Positions 24,375-32,732 of a stretch of DNA of 64,000 bases are shown in pieces; within the stretch, counting starts at the first letter, position 1; every line of letters starts with the position of its first letter. Under the pieces are notes generated by a model that was given only the letters and a program-made list of their open reading frames with translations, did no database searches and was not told the DNA's origin. Made by a program: the position numbers and the translations under genes. The DNA comes from JAABVY01 sp964627935 (GTDB lineage: Bacteria; Zixibacteria; MSB-5A5; JAABVY01): the NCBI GenBank assembly GCA_964627935.1, contig CAZVLB010000002.1:62001-126000 (forward strand), given 5' to 3'.

Positions 24375-25898
24375 CTAAAACTCCGATGCTCTGTTTACCG
24401 CACTGCGCCGTCCGGCAAGTTTCCAGTTACTTTCCCTGCGGCCATCGCCTTTTGTCAGGCCGGTCCTGATTTTGCTGTTCTCCAGGAAATCGTACAGGCA
24501 GGCCGAGACCGCCGCGGCCTCAAGTATATGTTCGCCTTCCTCGCCGATAAAATTCCTGTCCGGGAATTCCTCCTCGATAAAATGCGTGTGCAGTATGCCG
24601 GCCCGGAAATTCTTGTTGTCCATCACAGATAGATGGAAATTGACCGTTGTATCGACACCTGAAATTCGGTACTCGGTCAATGCCCTGCGGGTTCGACGGA
24701 CTGCCTCATCGCGATCCTGTCCCCAGCAAACCATCTTGGCGATCATGGGATCGTAGTAAATCGGAATCTGGGCACCGTCAAAAACACCCGAATCGACACG
24801 AACTCCGATTCCGCCCGGTTCATGATAACTGCGCAATGTGCCAGTGGATGGCACGAAATTGGCGGTCGGGTCCTCGGCGTAAATTCGGCATTCGATAGCG
24901 TGGCCATTGATACGGATGTCCTCCTGTTTCAATGCCAGCTTTTCTCCCGAGGCGATTTTGATCTGCTCTTTTACAAGGTCGAGGCCGGTGATCATTTCTG
25001 TTACCGGATGTTCCACCTGCAGGCGGGTATTGACCTCCAGAAAATAGAAATTGAGATCATCATCGACCAGGAATTCAACAGTACCGGCATTGACATAACC
25101 GCATCCCTCGGCAATCGACAGGGCCGCCTGACCCATTTTTTTGCGCACCTCGGGCGTGATGATAGGGGAGGGGGCTTCCTCGATCACTTTCTGGTGACGG
25201 CGCTGGATCGAACATTCACGTTCGCCCAAATATATATTGTTGCCATGCTGGTCGCAGAGGATTTGTATTTCCACATGATGTGGTTTGGGGATGTATTTTT
25301 CGAAATATACACGGCTGTCTCCAAAGGCGGACTTGGCTTCCGATGCGGCGGTTTTCAGTGCCGGCGCCAGTTCCTCTTGGGAGTTGACAATGCGCATGCC
25401 TTTACCGCCACCGCCGGCCGCGGCCTTGATCAGGATTGGGTAGCCGATTTCATCGACCGCATCCTTGATCTCGGATATATCCGTAATATGATGCTCGAAT
25501 CCCGGTACCACCGGTGCGCCGGATTTGAGCGCGGTTTTACGGGCCTGGAGTTTGTCGCCCATTTCGGAAATAGCCTTGGATGGCGGCCCGATCCATGTCA
25601 GCCCGGCATCCACGACCATCTGGGCGAAGAGATAATTCTCGGACAGGAAGCCGTAGCCCGGATGGATCGCATCGGCGCCGGATTTTTTGGCCGCCTCGAT
25701 TATCTTTTCACCCAGCAGGTAGCTTTCCGAGGATGGCGATGGTCCGATATGATAGGCCTCGTCGGCCATGCGTGTATGCAGCGCGGTGGCATCGACATCC
25801 GAAAACACGGCCACATTGGCGATACCCATTTCGCGGCAGGTTCGGATCACTCGTACTGCGATTTCTCCTCTGTTGGCAATCAATATCTTTTTAATCAT
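24375..25898 (-). CDS. Biotin carboxylase subunit of acyl-CoA (probably propionyl-CoA) carboxylase
   Basis: The 507-residue protein has the AccC fold. The pre-ATP-grasp domain starts MIKKILIANRGEIAVRVIRT, followed by DAIHPGYGFLSEN (about 77-89). The ATP-grasp domain has the glycine loop AAAGGGGKGMRIV (about 157-169), FEKYIPKPHHVEIQ, GERECSIQRRHQKVIEEAPSP and the metal-site FLEVNTRLQVEHPVTE (about 285-300). A C-terminal biotin-carboxylase domain with GHAIECRIYAEDP follows, plus an extension of about 50 residues. It makes carboxybiotin from bicarbonate and ATP. It is the first gene of the leftward operon; the Shine-Dalgarno is weak. Confidence 0.94.
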   Translation of the reverse strand: MIKKILIANRGEIAVRVIRTCREMGIANVAVFSDVDATALHTRMADEAYHIGPSPSSESYLLGEKIIEAAKKSGADAIHPGYGFLSENYLFAQMVVDAGLTWIGPPSKAISEMGDKLQARKTALKSGAPVVPGFEHHITDISEIKDAVDEIGYPILIKAAAGGGGKGMRIVNSQEELAPALKTAASEAKSAFGDSRVYFEKYIPKPHHVEIQILCDQHGNNIYLGERECSIQRRHQKVIEEAPSPIITPEVRKKMGQAALSIAEGCGYVNAGTVEFLVDDDLNFYFLEVNTRLQVEHPVTEMITGLDLVKEQIKIASGEKLALKQEDIRINGHAIECRIYAEDPTANFVPSTGTLRSYHEPGGIGVRVDSGVFDGAQIPIYYDPMIAKMVCWGQDRDEAVRRTRRALTEYRISGVDTTVNFHLSVMDNKNFRAGILHTHFIEEEFPDRNFIGEEGEHILEAAAVSACLYDFLENSKIRTGLTKGDGRRESNWKLAGRRSAVNRASEF

Positions 25899-26443
25899 AA
25901 GCTCTCGCTGTTGCAGTTTTCTGTGAATGATACTGCTTTTTTTATAGTGATTCCTGACGTTCGATTATCATGGCTCAGGTATATAATGCCTGAACAGATT
26001 GTAATCTACAAAGTTAAAAATATCATCACGATTTGGCAACAGTTTTCGGAAGGCAGCGAGCTTGTATGCCGAAAACTCATATCTCTCAACGAAGCAACGT
26101 AAACAACAGCCGGCATGCTCAAACGCAAACGCGCCGTCAGGAATCCATTCCTGACGGAATCTTTTTGTTGAACCGTGATTCAATACAAAATATCTTTCCG
26201 GCAAGGGAGGATGGCACTGCATGGCTGTCGGGTCACGAAGACTTCCATATATATTATTCGGCGCTATCGCAATTGCCGCGCTGATCAAACTGACTGTTCA
26301 GCAATTGCTATCATCAACAAACCATTATTTTCAATCGAGAAACAATGGCAGGTGATAAAGCATTTTAATTAGCAAAGAGGATTTGTTTTGTTTATCATGG
26401 GAGCGACTTCCAGAAGAAAGTTAGCCGAAAGGAATCGAATACA
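25899..26443. promoter_or_regulatory. Divergent intergenic region with two TCAGG/CCTGA dyads
   Basis: This gap of about 545 bases between the carboxylase operon and a rightward lipoprotein gene holds no credible gene. It contains TCAGG-N9-CCTGA at 25975-25993 and TCAGG-N8-CCTGA at 26137-26154. The decamer ATTCCTGACG occurs directly at 25950-25959 and 26147-26156 and inverted at 26135-26144. These could be operator sites for the carboxylase operon; the second dyad, extended to CCGTCAGG/CCTGACGG, could also act as a hairpin followed by a T-rich stretch. A 106-codon leftward open frame here has no family resemblance. Confidence 0.45.
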
Positions 26444-27124
26444 ATGCGCAGCATATATTTCAAAATCACAGCAATTACTTTGATGATCCTAATTTTCGCC
26501 GGATGTTCCTGGATGAAAACCAAGAAGAACCGTCTGCCGATCGATGAGGTCTATGTTGATTTACTCGGGATCGAGGTTCGTCAGGATGACAACGATTGGG
26601 AAAAGATCAAGCGTATTCTGAATAATTTCGGCTGTGAAAATTGCGATGATAAGGTACCGGACACATGCTGGTTGGTCGGTACCGGGGAGGTCTGCGATTA
26701 CCGTGGCCTGGTGCTCGATTGGTATGCGCGTACAGCGTCGGAACTGGAACATTTGCAATACCTGCTGGACAGCCTGCGCAATAAGGGAGTGGAACTCGGT
26801 GTAGCCAGGGCCTCTGCCTATATCACTTATAACGGCGTTGCCGCCCAGGGGGCAATAGCCACAAATGTTATAATCGAAATATCCCCCGGGGCCGAGCTGT
26901 ATATCGATATAGATCAATCCGGGAGGCTTCGTCGTGTAAAGACCGAAAATGACCGGTTCGAGGGCGAGGTTCGACTGCAACGCGGCAAGGAATGGGTCTA
27001 TTATAAAACTGTCAAACCGGGCAGTCAGGATGAAGCCGAGCAATTTTTCAGGTTGAATGTCTTCACCAGGATCGAAGAGAGATTGACTGAAGAGAGATTC
27101 AACGCTTTGATGGAAGATTTATAG
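26444..27124 (+). CDS. Lipoprotein of unknown function
   Basis: The 226-residue protein has a signal peptide with the lipobox FAGC (cysteine about residue 21), so it should be membrane anchored. The mature part has a cysteine cluster (CENC, then DTCW and EVCD, about 63-85), a mixed alpha/beta region and a C-terminal charged helix. I recognise no family. AAAGGA precedes the ATG by about ten bases. It ends one base before the convergent zinc-ribbon gene, with no terminator between them. Confidence 0.75.
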   Translation: MRSIYFKITAITLMILIFAGCSWMKTKKNRLPIDEVYVDLLGIEVRQDDNDWEKIKRILNNFGCENCDDKVPDTCWLVGTGEVCDYRGLVLDWYARTASELEHLQYLLDSLRNKGVELGVARASAYITYNGVAAQGAIATNVIIEISPGAELYIDIDQSGRLRRVKTENDRFEGEVRLQRGKEWVYYKTVKPGSQDEAEQFFRLNVFTRIEERLTEERFNALMEDL

Positions 27125-27125
27125 A

Positions 27126-27518
27126 TCACTGAGAGGGCTGATTTTTGTCGGTATATGATTTTGCCGATTCCTTTAACTCCAGCAATTTGATCAGAAATTT
27201 GCGGAAGGGGGCATTGAAACAGTTCTGGCCACATAATGCCAGATCCTCGATTTTGGCGCAGTGGTGTTCGCAGCAGTCGCTTTCCGCCAGTACCTCGGGA
27301 GGTATTTCCTCGCGCACATATTCACGGAACTCTGCAACCGGGACAATGAAACTGGCCCCGCAATCCGGAACCTCATGCTTAAAATAAAAATATGCCACGT
27401 TCGGTTCGTTGGGCTGAAAACACATGCCAACCGGTTTTATGAACGGGTCGGCAATAATCTCCGGCCCGGAAAACCGGTTCCCGCATCCGGGACATTCTTT
27501 CAACTTGTCCTCACTCAT
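27126..27518 (-). CDS. Zinc-ribbon protein of unknown function (CpXC-like)
   Basis: From the chosen ATG the protein has 130 residues. It starts MSEDKLKECPGCGNRF with a zinc-binding CxxC, has further cysteines (DCGASF, DCCEHHC, LCGQNCFN), and resembles CpXC-type proteins in composition. A longer frame starting near 27617 exists, but its extra 33 residues read through an intrinsic terminator on this strand (27597-27634), so the shorter start is preferred. AAAGGG lies about 12 bases upstream. Function unknown. Confidence 0.7.
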   Translation of the reverse strand: MSEDKLKECPGCGNRFSGPEIIADPFIKPVGMCFQPNEPNVAYFYFKHEVPDCGASFIVPVAEFREYVREEIPPEVLAESDCCEHHCAKIEDLALCGQNCFNAPFRKFLIKLLELKESAKSYTDKNQPSQ

Positions 27519-27596
27519 AAGCAATAGTAGCCCTTTCGTTATTAATGTCGGCAAGAAGGGGGGATTTTTTGCCGTTAAAATTGGACAATTTTGTTC

Positions 27597-27634
27597 AAAA
27601 AAAGGACAGCCATTCAATCACTCTCGTGGCTGTC
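27597..27634 (-). terminator. Leftward intrinsic terminator upstream of the zinc-ribbon gene
   Basis: GACAGCCA (27605-27612) pairs with TGGCTGTC (27627-27634). Reading leftward, the stem is followed by seven T residues (27603-27597). No leftward gene lies upstream to terminate, so it may shield against antisense transcription from the glyA side, act as an attenuator, or end a short RNA. Confidence 0.7.
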
Positions 27635-27752
27635 TTTATAACTCATTGCGGTACGGTAATTAAAAGGCACTTGATTTTTAAGGCACGTTGGTATATCATT
27701 ATTGTTTATAAAGTAAGAGCAAGCCTTGATATTTAGGTGATTGGAGCATGAG

Positions 27753-29003
27753 ATGAGCTACCTGAAGAAGGTTGATCCGGAAATATATGATGCCATAATT
27801 CAAGAAACCGAACGTCAAAACGACAAAATAGAACTGATCGCTTCGGAAAATTTCGTCTCGCAGGCCATTCTCGAAGCGGCCGGCGGCGTGATGACCAACA
27901 AATATGCCGAGGGCTATCCCGGGAAGCGCTATTACGGCGGATGCGAATATGTCGATATCGCCGAGGACCTGGCCCGTGAACGGGTCAAGGAGCTTTTCGG
28001 GGCGGAGCATGCCAATGTCCAGCCCCATTCGGGATCATCGGCAAATATGGCCGTCTATTTCGCCATGCTCAAGCCGGGAGATACAGTGCTGGGTATGGAC
28101 CTTTCCTGCGGAGGGCATCTGACCCATGGCCATCCGATCAACTTTTCCGGCATCTTTTACAATGTGATCGGCTATCAGGTAGACAAGCAAACCGAGCAGA
28201 TAGATTATGATGCGCTGGCCAAACTGGCAGAGGAACACAAGCCCAAAATGATTATCGCCGGCGCCTCGGCCTACCCGCGTATCCTGCATTTCGATAAGTT
28301 CCGCGAGATTGCTGATTCTGTGGGCGCTATCCTGATGGTTGACATGGCTCACATCGCCGGCCTGATCGTGGCCGGTCTTCATCCCAGCCCGGTGCCCTAT
28401 GCCGATTTCGTGACCTCGACCACGCACAAGACCCTGCGCGGCCCGCGTGGCGGCCTGATCCTGTGCAAGGAGAAATATGCCGCCGACCTGGATCGCATGG
28501 TCATGCCGGGCATACAGGGCGGGCCATTGATGCACATCATTGCCGCCAAGGCGGTGGCCTTCAAGGAGGCCGCCAAACCGGAATTCAAGGATTATCAGAA
28601 GCAGATCGTCAACAACGCCAAAGCTATGGCCCAGCACTTCGATGAGCTGGGACAGAAGCTGGTCTCGGGCGGTACGGATAATCATCTCATGCTGCTCTCG
28701 TTTATAGACAAGGACTACAGCGGCAAAAAAGTCGAGAAGGCCCTTGATAAGTGTTCGATTACCGTAAATAAAAATACAGTACCATTCGACCCCGCAAAAC
28801 CGTTTGTAACATCCGGAATCAGGATCGGCACTCCGGCGGTAACGTCAAGAGGTATGAAAGAACCGGAGATGCGCAAGATCGCCGAATTGATTGACCGGGT
28901 TATAAACAATCTCAAGGACGATGAAGTCTATCAGGAGGTAAGAGAAGAGGTCGCCGCTCTTTGCAGTGATTTTCCACTGTATCAGGAAATCTTGGAAGAC
29001 TAA
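27753..29003 (+). CDS. glyA: Serine hydroxymethyltransferase
   Basis: The enzyme (416 residues from this ATG) converts serine and THF to glycine and methylene-THF with PLP. Visible motifs are ELIASENFVS at the N-terminus, YAEGYPGKRYYGGCEYVD, the PLP-lysine loop TSTTHKTLRGPRGG (about 218-231) and the SGIRIGTPAVTSRGMKE segment. A TTG four codons upstream is possible, but GGAG six bases before the ATG at 27753 supports the shorter start. It begins a dense rightward series of small genes. FolD at 7.8 kb acts next in the same C1 pathway. Confidence 0.97.
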   Translation: MSYLKKVDPEIYDAIIQETERQNDKIELIASENFVSQAILEAAGGVMTNKYAEGYPGKRYYGGCEYVDIAEDLARERVKELFGAEHANVQPHSGSSANMAVYFAMLKPGDTVLGMDLSCGGHLTHGHPINFSGIFYNVIGYQVDKQTEQIDYDALAKLAEEHKPKMIIAGASAYPRILHFDKFREIADSVGAILMVDMAHIAGLIVAGLHPSPVPYADFVTSTTHKTLRGPRGGLILCKEKYAADLDRMVMPGIQGGPLMHIIAAKAVAFKEAAKPEFKDYQKQIVNNAKAMAQHFDELGQKLVSGGTDNHLMLLSFIDKDYSGKKVEKALDKCSITVNKNTVPFDPAKPFVTSGIRIGTPAVTSRGMKEPEMRKIAELIDRVINNLKDDEVYQEVREEVAALCSDFPLYQEILED

Positions 29004-29020
29004 TAAAAAGGAGGAGTACC

Positions 29021-29323
29021 ATGTTAGTCGAATTCTCTACCTTCCCATACGGATTAAAAAGTCTGGCCGATCCGGTCGCGAAAGTAATTGATATTATCGA
29101 TAAATCGGGTCTGCCGTATCAGACTCATGCCCTGGGAACCCTGGTTGAGGGTGACTGGGACGAGGTCATGGGGCTGATTAAGAAGTGTCATATGGCGCTT
29201 GGCGACGAATACGATCGTGTCATGACACGCATTAACATCGATGACCGCAAGGGCTTCAGCGATCGAATTACCGGAAAGGTCAAGGAAGTCGAGGAAGAAC
29301 TGGGAAGAACAATCAAGAAGTAA
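29021..29323 (+). CDS. Thiamine-binding protein, MTH1187/YkoF family
   Basis: The 100-residue protein matches the DUF77/thiamine-binding family of one-domain ferredoxin-like proteins. Visible are MLVEFSTFPYG, the IDKSGLPYQTHALGTLVEGDWDEVM segment (about 29-53) typical of the family, and the RINIDDRKG stretch. Homologues bind thiamine-type ligands as oligomers; the cellular role is poorly known. A GGAGGAG Shine-Dalgarno precedes the ATG; it follows glyA by 17 bases. Confidence 0.85.
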   Translation: MLVEFSTFPYGLKSLADPVAKVIDIIDKSGLPYQTHALGTLVEGDWDEVMGLIKKCHMALGDEYDRVMTRINIDDRKGFSDRITGKVKEVEEELGRTIKK

Positions 29324-29341
29324 ACCAATGGAGCCTGTAAA

Positions 29342-29674
29342 ATGGATAAACCTGAATTCGTGACTATTCTGTCCTCGGCCGGTTCACAGATCGAGGCCAG
29401 CCAGATCGCTCAGACGCTGATAGATGAGGACCTGGCGGCATGCATTTCGATCGTGCCCGGCGTAACCTCGCTTTACACATGGAAAGGCAAAACCGAATCA
29501 TCATTCGAAGTGTTGATGGTTATCAAGGCCTTATACCAGAAATTCGATCAGCTCAAAAAGAAGATTGTTGAATTGCACAGCTATGAGGTGCCTGAAATCC
29601 TGATGCTGCCGATTATCGGTGGGAGCGAGAGATATCTTCAGTGGATGCGCAGTGAAACGGCATCCAAAAAGTAG
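29342..29674 (+). CDS. cutA: Divalent cation tolerance protein CutA
   Basis: The 110-residue protein has the CutA1 pattern: a ferredoxin-like fold with LIDEDLAACISIVPGVTSLYTWKGKTE (about 28-54), then VLMVIKALYQKF and HSYEVPEILMLPIIGG (about 80-95). CutA forms stable trimers linked to copper/divalent-metal tolerance, with uncertain mechanism. It lies 18 bases after the thiamine-binding gene and 11 before the PPC-domain gene. Confidence 0.93.
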   Translation: MDKPEFVTILSSAGSQIEASQIAQTLIDEDLAACISIVPGVTSLYTWKGKTESSFEVLMVIKALYQKFDQLKKKIVELHSYEVPEILMLPIIGGSERYLQWMRSETASKK

Positions 29675-29685
29675 AGAGGAAGAAT

Positions 29686-30117
29686 ATGTTTCTTAAAAAA
29701 GTCAATGGCGGGTTTATCCTCAGGTTTGAAAGGGGCGAGGAAGTTATGGCCTCGCTCCTGCAGTTTATCAAGAACCAGGAAATCAGGGGCGGCTTTATGG
29801 TCGGCCTGGGCGCATGCGAGGATATTGAACTTGGTTATTTTGACGCCGTAAAAGGTGAATACAAAAATCAGAAGTTCCCCGGCGAATATGAGGTGACCAA
29901 TCTGACCGGCAATATCGCCTGGCTCAAGGATGAACCGATTGCCCATGTGCATATCACCTTATCCGATGAGGATTTCAAGGCCATAGCCGGGCATCTCTGG
30001 AGCGCGATAGTTTCCGGTACAGTCGAAATTTACATAACTACATTCGATGACAGGATCGAAAGGGAGAAGGACGAAGAGACAGGGCTTAACCTGCTCAAAC
30101 TTCCCGGGATAAAATAA
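29686..30117 (+). CDS. PPC/DUF296-domain protein
   Basis: The 143-residue protein is a single PPC (DUF296) domain: FILRFERGEEVMASLLQFIKNQEIRGGFMVGLGACEDIELGYFD over residues 10-53, then EYEVTNLTGNIAW and the histidine pair in AHVHITLSDEDFKAIAGHLW. Plant relatives fused to AT-hooks bind DNA; bacterial stand-alone members have no settled role, and the histidine pair could bind metal. Its stop is directly followed by the ATG of the SAM hydrolase gene, suggesting a shared transcript. Confidence 0.88.
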   Translation: MFLKKVNGGFILRFERGEEVMASLLQFIKNQEIRGGFMVGLGACEDIELGYFDAVKGEYKNQKFPGEYEVTNLTGNIAWLKDEPIAHVHITLSDEDFKAIAGHLWSAIVSGTVEIYITTFDDRIEREKDEETGLNLLKLPGIK

Positions 30118-30918
30118 ATGGGTAACAGGCCTACTATCGCTCTGCTGACAGACTTCGGCAATCAGGACAGCTATGTGGCCGAGGTCAAGGCGGTAATTCT
30201 GTCGATCAATTCCGAAGTCAACCTGGTTGATATCACTCATAATACCGAGCCCCAGAATATATTGCAGGCATCCATGATGCTCAGGCGCTCGTTTCGCTTC
30301 TTCCCGCTGGGTACGATTTTTGTCTGCGTGATCGATCCGGAGGTGGGAAGCGAACGCAAGGTGTTATATCTGGAAACCGAGAATTATGATTTCATTGCGC
30401 CCGATAACGGTCTTCTATGGATGACTGCATCGGACCTTGATGTCAACCGTATTGTGACACTGGAAAACTACAACTATTTCCTGACATCCACACCCTCGAC
30501 ATTCGAGGGCCGGGATAAAATGGCGCCGGTTGCGGCTTATGCCTCGCGGGGCGTTGAACCAACGCAATTCGGTCCTGCAAAATCCGGTATGATAAAATTG
30601 GATCTCCCTCAGCCAAAGTTCGAGGATGGTCTGTTGCTGGGAGAAATCCTGTATTTCGACAGGTTTGGCAACGCCATTACCAATATCAGTTTCGAGGACC
30701 TGATGCAACATCAGACATCAAACCTGCCATACGTGATCCATGAGAGAAACAATATCGGCCATTTAGTTTCCACTTTTTCGGATGCCAGCAACGGACAGCC
30801 ACTGGCTTATTTTGGAAGCTCCGGTTATCTTGAACTGGCCATAAATAATGGCAGTTTTGAAAATGGCCTGGGGGCCAGGCAGGGCGAGAGGATTGCGGTT
30901 CGCTATGACAAAAAGTAG
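30118..30918 (+). CDS. S-adenosyl-L-methionine hydrolase (adenosine-forming), DUF62 family
   Basis: The 266-residue protein matches the SAM hydroxide adenosyltransferase family: LLTDFGNQDSYVAEVKAVI (about 9-27), NLVDITHNTEPQNI, GTIFVCVIDPEVGSERK (about 63-79), FIAPDNGLLW and the C-terminal LYFDRFGNAITNI and NGSFENGLGARQGERI. The family splits SAM to adenosine and methionine and is related to fluorinases and chlorinases. The gene starts at the base after the PPC-domain stop and overlaps the dCMP deaminase start by 14 bases. Confidence 0.9.
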   Translation: MGNRPTIALLTDFGNQDSYVAEVKAVILSINSEVNLVDITHNTEPQNILQASMMLRRSFRFFPLGTIFVCVIDPEVGSERKVLYLETENYDFIAPDNGLLWMTASDLDVNRIVTLENYNYFLTSTPSTFEGRDKMAPVAAYASRGVEPTQFGPAKSGMIKLDLPQPKFEDGLLLGEILYFDRFGNAITNISFEDLMQHQTSNLPYVIHERNNIGHLVSTFSDASNGQPLAYFGSSGYLELAINNGSFENGLGARQGERIAVRYDKK

Positions 30919-31414
30919 ACGTGACAACCGTCCCAGCTGGGACCAGTATTTTATCTCGATTGCCCGCCTGGCGGCAACCAGATCAACTTGCCTGAGGCGC
31001 AAGGTCGGGGCGGTGATTGTCAAGAATAAGCGCATCCTGTCCACCGGTTACAATGGCGCACCCCGTAACCTGGCTCATTGCCTCGAGGTGGGATGTATGC
31101 GTGAGCAGATGGGCATAGAATCGGGCACTCGTCATGAACTATGCCGCGCAATTCATGCCGAGCAGAATGCTGTAATTCAGGCCGCCGTATCGGGCGTTTC
31201 GATTGAAGGTTCTAGTATCTACTGCACCACCTTTCCATGCGTTTTGTGTTCGAAAATTTTGATCAACGCCGGTATCAATCGAATTGTCGTGATGGAGGGC
31301 TATCCGGATGAGCTCTCCCAGCAGGTGCTGGATGAAGCCGGTATCAAGGTCGAGTATCTGGATGAGGCCAATGCCATTGATTTGAGCGAAGAGGAAGTCG
31401 GAGATCTGCTATGA
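30905..31414 (+). CDS. Deoxycytidylate (dCMP) deaminase
   Basis: From the ATG at 30905 the protein has 169 residues. It is a zinc cytidine/deoxycytidylate deaminase with RKVGAVIVKNKRILSTGYNGAP (about 31-52), the zinc-site CRAIHAEQNAV (about 80-90) and CTTFPCVLCSKIL (about 108-120). It makes dUMP from dCMP for dTMP synthesis. The open frame extends further upstream inside the SAM-hydrolase gene, but the family begins close to this methionine (S-W-D-Q-Y-F follows). nrdR overlaps its end by four bases, tying two deoxynucleotide-supply genes together. Confidence 0.92.
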   Translation: MTKSRRDNRPSWDQYFISIARLAATRSTCLRRKVGAVIVKNKRILSTGYNGAPRNLAHCLEVGCMREQMGIESGTRHELCRAIHAEQNAVIQAAVSGVSIEGSSIYCTTFPCVLCSKILINAGINRIVVMEGYPDELSQQVLDEAGIKVEYLDEANAIDLSEEEVGDLL

Positions 31415-31878
31415 GATGTCCCTTTTGCGGACATACCGAGGACAGGGTGGTGGATTCACGCATCGCCCAGGAGGGCCGTGCGATCCGCCGCAGACGCGAA
31501 TGTGACCGCTGCGGTCAGCGCTTCACGACCTATGAAACAGTGGAGACGCTATCGCTCTCGGTAATAAAACGCAACCAGGCCCGTGAGCCATATGACCGCA
31601 GCAAACTTCGCAAGGGCCTCGAAATTGCCCTCAAGAAACGGCCTATATCGATTAAGGCATTGGATCAACTGGTGCTGGAAATTGAGAATGAAATTATGGA
31701 TATGGGCAAGGAGGAGATTCCGGCCCAGAAAATCGGCGAAATCGTAATGTCCCGCTTAAAAGAGGTCGACAAGGTGGCCTATGTGCGTTTTGCATCTGTT
31801 TACCGTGAATTTGAGGATATTTCCGAATTTGCTGATGAGCTCGAGCAACTAAAGAAAGAGCAGGGAAGTGGCGGGTAA
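31411..31878 (+). CDS. nrdR: Transcriptional repressor NrdR
   Basis: The 155-residue protein has an N-terminal zinc ribbon (CPFCGHTEDRVVDSR, then CDRCGQRFTTYE, residues 3-42) and an ATP-cone (SVIKRNQAREPYDRSKLRKGL onwards, about 50-140). NrdR binds NrdR boxes upstream of ribonucleotide reductase genes when loaded with dATP. None of those genes is in the window. It overlaps the dCMP deaminase by ATGA and overlaps tatC by 11 bases. Confidence 0.97.
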   Translation: MRCPFCGHTEDRVVDSRIAQEGRAIRRRRECDRCGQRFTTYETVETLSLSVIKRNQAREPYDRSKLRKGLEIALKKRPISIKALDQLVLEIENEIMDMGKEEIPAQKIGEIVMSRLKEVDKVAYVRFASVYREFEDISEFADELEQLKKEQGSGG

Positions 31879-32647
31879 TTTTTTTGAAGATATGCCGTTC
31901 CTCGATCATCTGGAGGAATTACGGCACCGGCTGATAAAGGCGATTGCGGCAGTGTTATTATTCTCTATTGCCGCATTTGTTTTCTCGGATCAGATCATGA
32001 GTGTTCTTTCTGCCCCGGTCGGCAAAGTCTATTTCATGGCACCCACCGAGGCTTTCATGGTGCAGATCAAAATTTCTCTGGCGGTCGGTGTTCTTATCGC
32101 TGCCCCGATCCTGATATATCAGCTGTGGATGTTTGTGCTGCCCGGGCTTTATGAGCAGGAAGTTAAGCTGGTGCTTCCGATTGTTCTGGCCTCGACATTG
32201 TTTTTCTATGGTGGCGGGGCATTTTGCCTGTTCTATGTCATCCCGCTGGCTATGAATTTCCTGATGGAATTCGGGGGCGAAAATCTTGATCCGTTGATAT
32301 CCGTATCGGAATATTTTACATTCGTGATTCGCATGGTCCTGGCATTTGCAATTGTATTCGAACTGCCGGTGGTGGCATTTTTCCTGGGAAGAGTGGGAAT
32401 CATCACTCATCGCACCCTGGCAAAGGGAAGACGTTATGCCATTATCATAATACTTGTGCTGGGTGCGATTCTGACACCGCCTGATATTTTCTCGCAATTG
32501 GCCCTGGGACTGCCACTATATTTGCTTTATGAAATCTCGATTCTGATAGTGTTCCTGACCGGCAAACGCAGGAAGGAAGCGAAACAGGCAAAAGAGAAAG
32601 AGCAGACAGATGATTCGGATGACTACCGTGGACCGTATGCGGGATAA
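31868..32647 (+). CDS. tatC: Sec-independent protein translocase TatC
   Basis: The 259-residue membrane protein has six predicted spans and the TatC signature at the N-terminus, MPFLDHLEELRHRLI (about 9-23). Later come FMVQIKISLAVGVLIAAPILIYQLWMFVLPGL and the periplasmic-cytoplasmic loops before GAILTPPDIFSQLALGLPLYLLYE. It recognises twin-arginine signal peptides. It starts with GTG inside the end of nrdR. The final 30 residues are a charged cytoplasmic tail. No tatA or tatB is nearby. Confidence 0.96.
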   Translation: MAGNFFEDMPFLDHLEELRHRLIKAIAAVLLFSIAAFVFSDQIMSVLSAPVGKVYFMAPTEAFMVQIKISLAVGVLIAAPILIYQLWMFVLPGLYEQEVKLVLPIVLASTLFFYGGGAFCLFYVIPLAMNFLMEFGGENLDPLISVSEYFTFVIRMVLAFAIVFELPVVAFFLGRVGIITHRTLAKGRRYAIIIILVLGAILTPPDIFSQLALGLPLYLLYEISILIVFLTGKRRKEAKQAKEKEQTDDSDDYRGPYAG

Positions 32648-32732
32648 AATATGTCTTGTATATCGCATTGGATTTTGTAATATAGCTGAAACAGAAATGA
32701 CTGGATGGTGAGTTGAAAAGGAGAATGAATCG

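Noticed and set aside
24822..26102. A 426-codon rightward open frame
   Set aside because: It is antisense to the biotin carboxylase gene for most of its length and has no family resemblance; the high-GC third positions of the real gene create it.
25968..26288. A 106-codon leftward frame in the carboxylase upstream region
   Set aside because: It has an odd composition, no ribosome-binding site and no recognisable family. It may be a remnant of a repeat element, but only one copy is seen.
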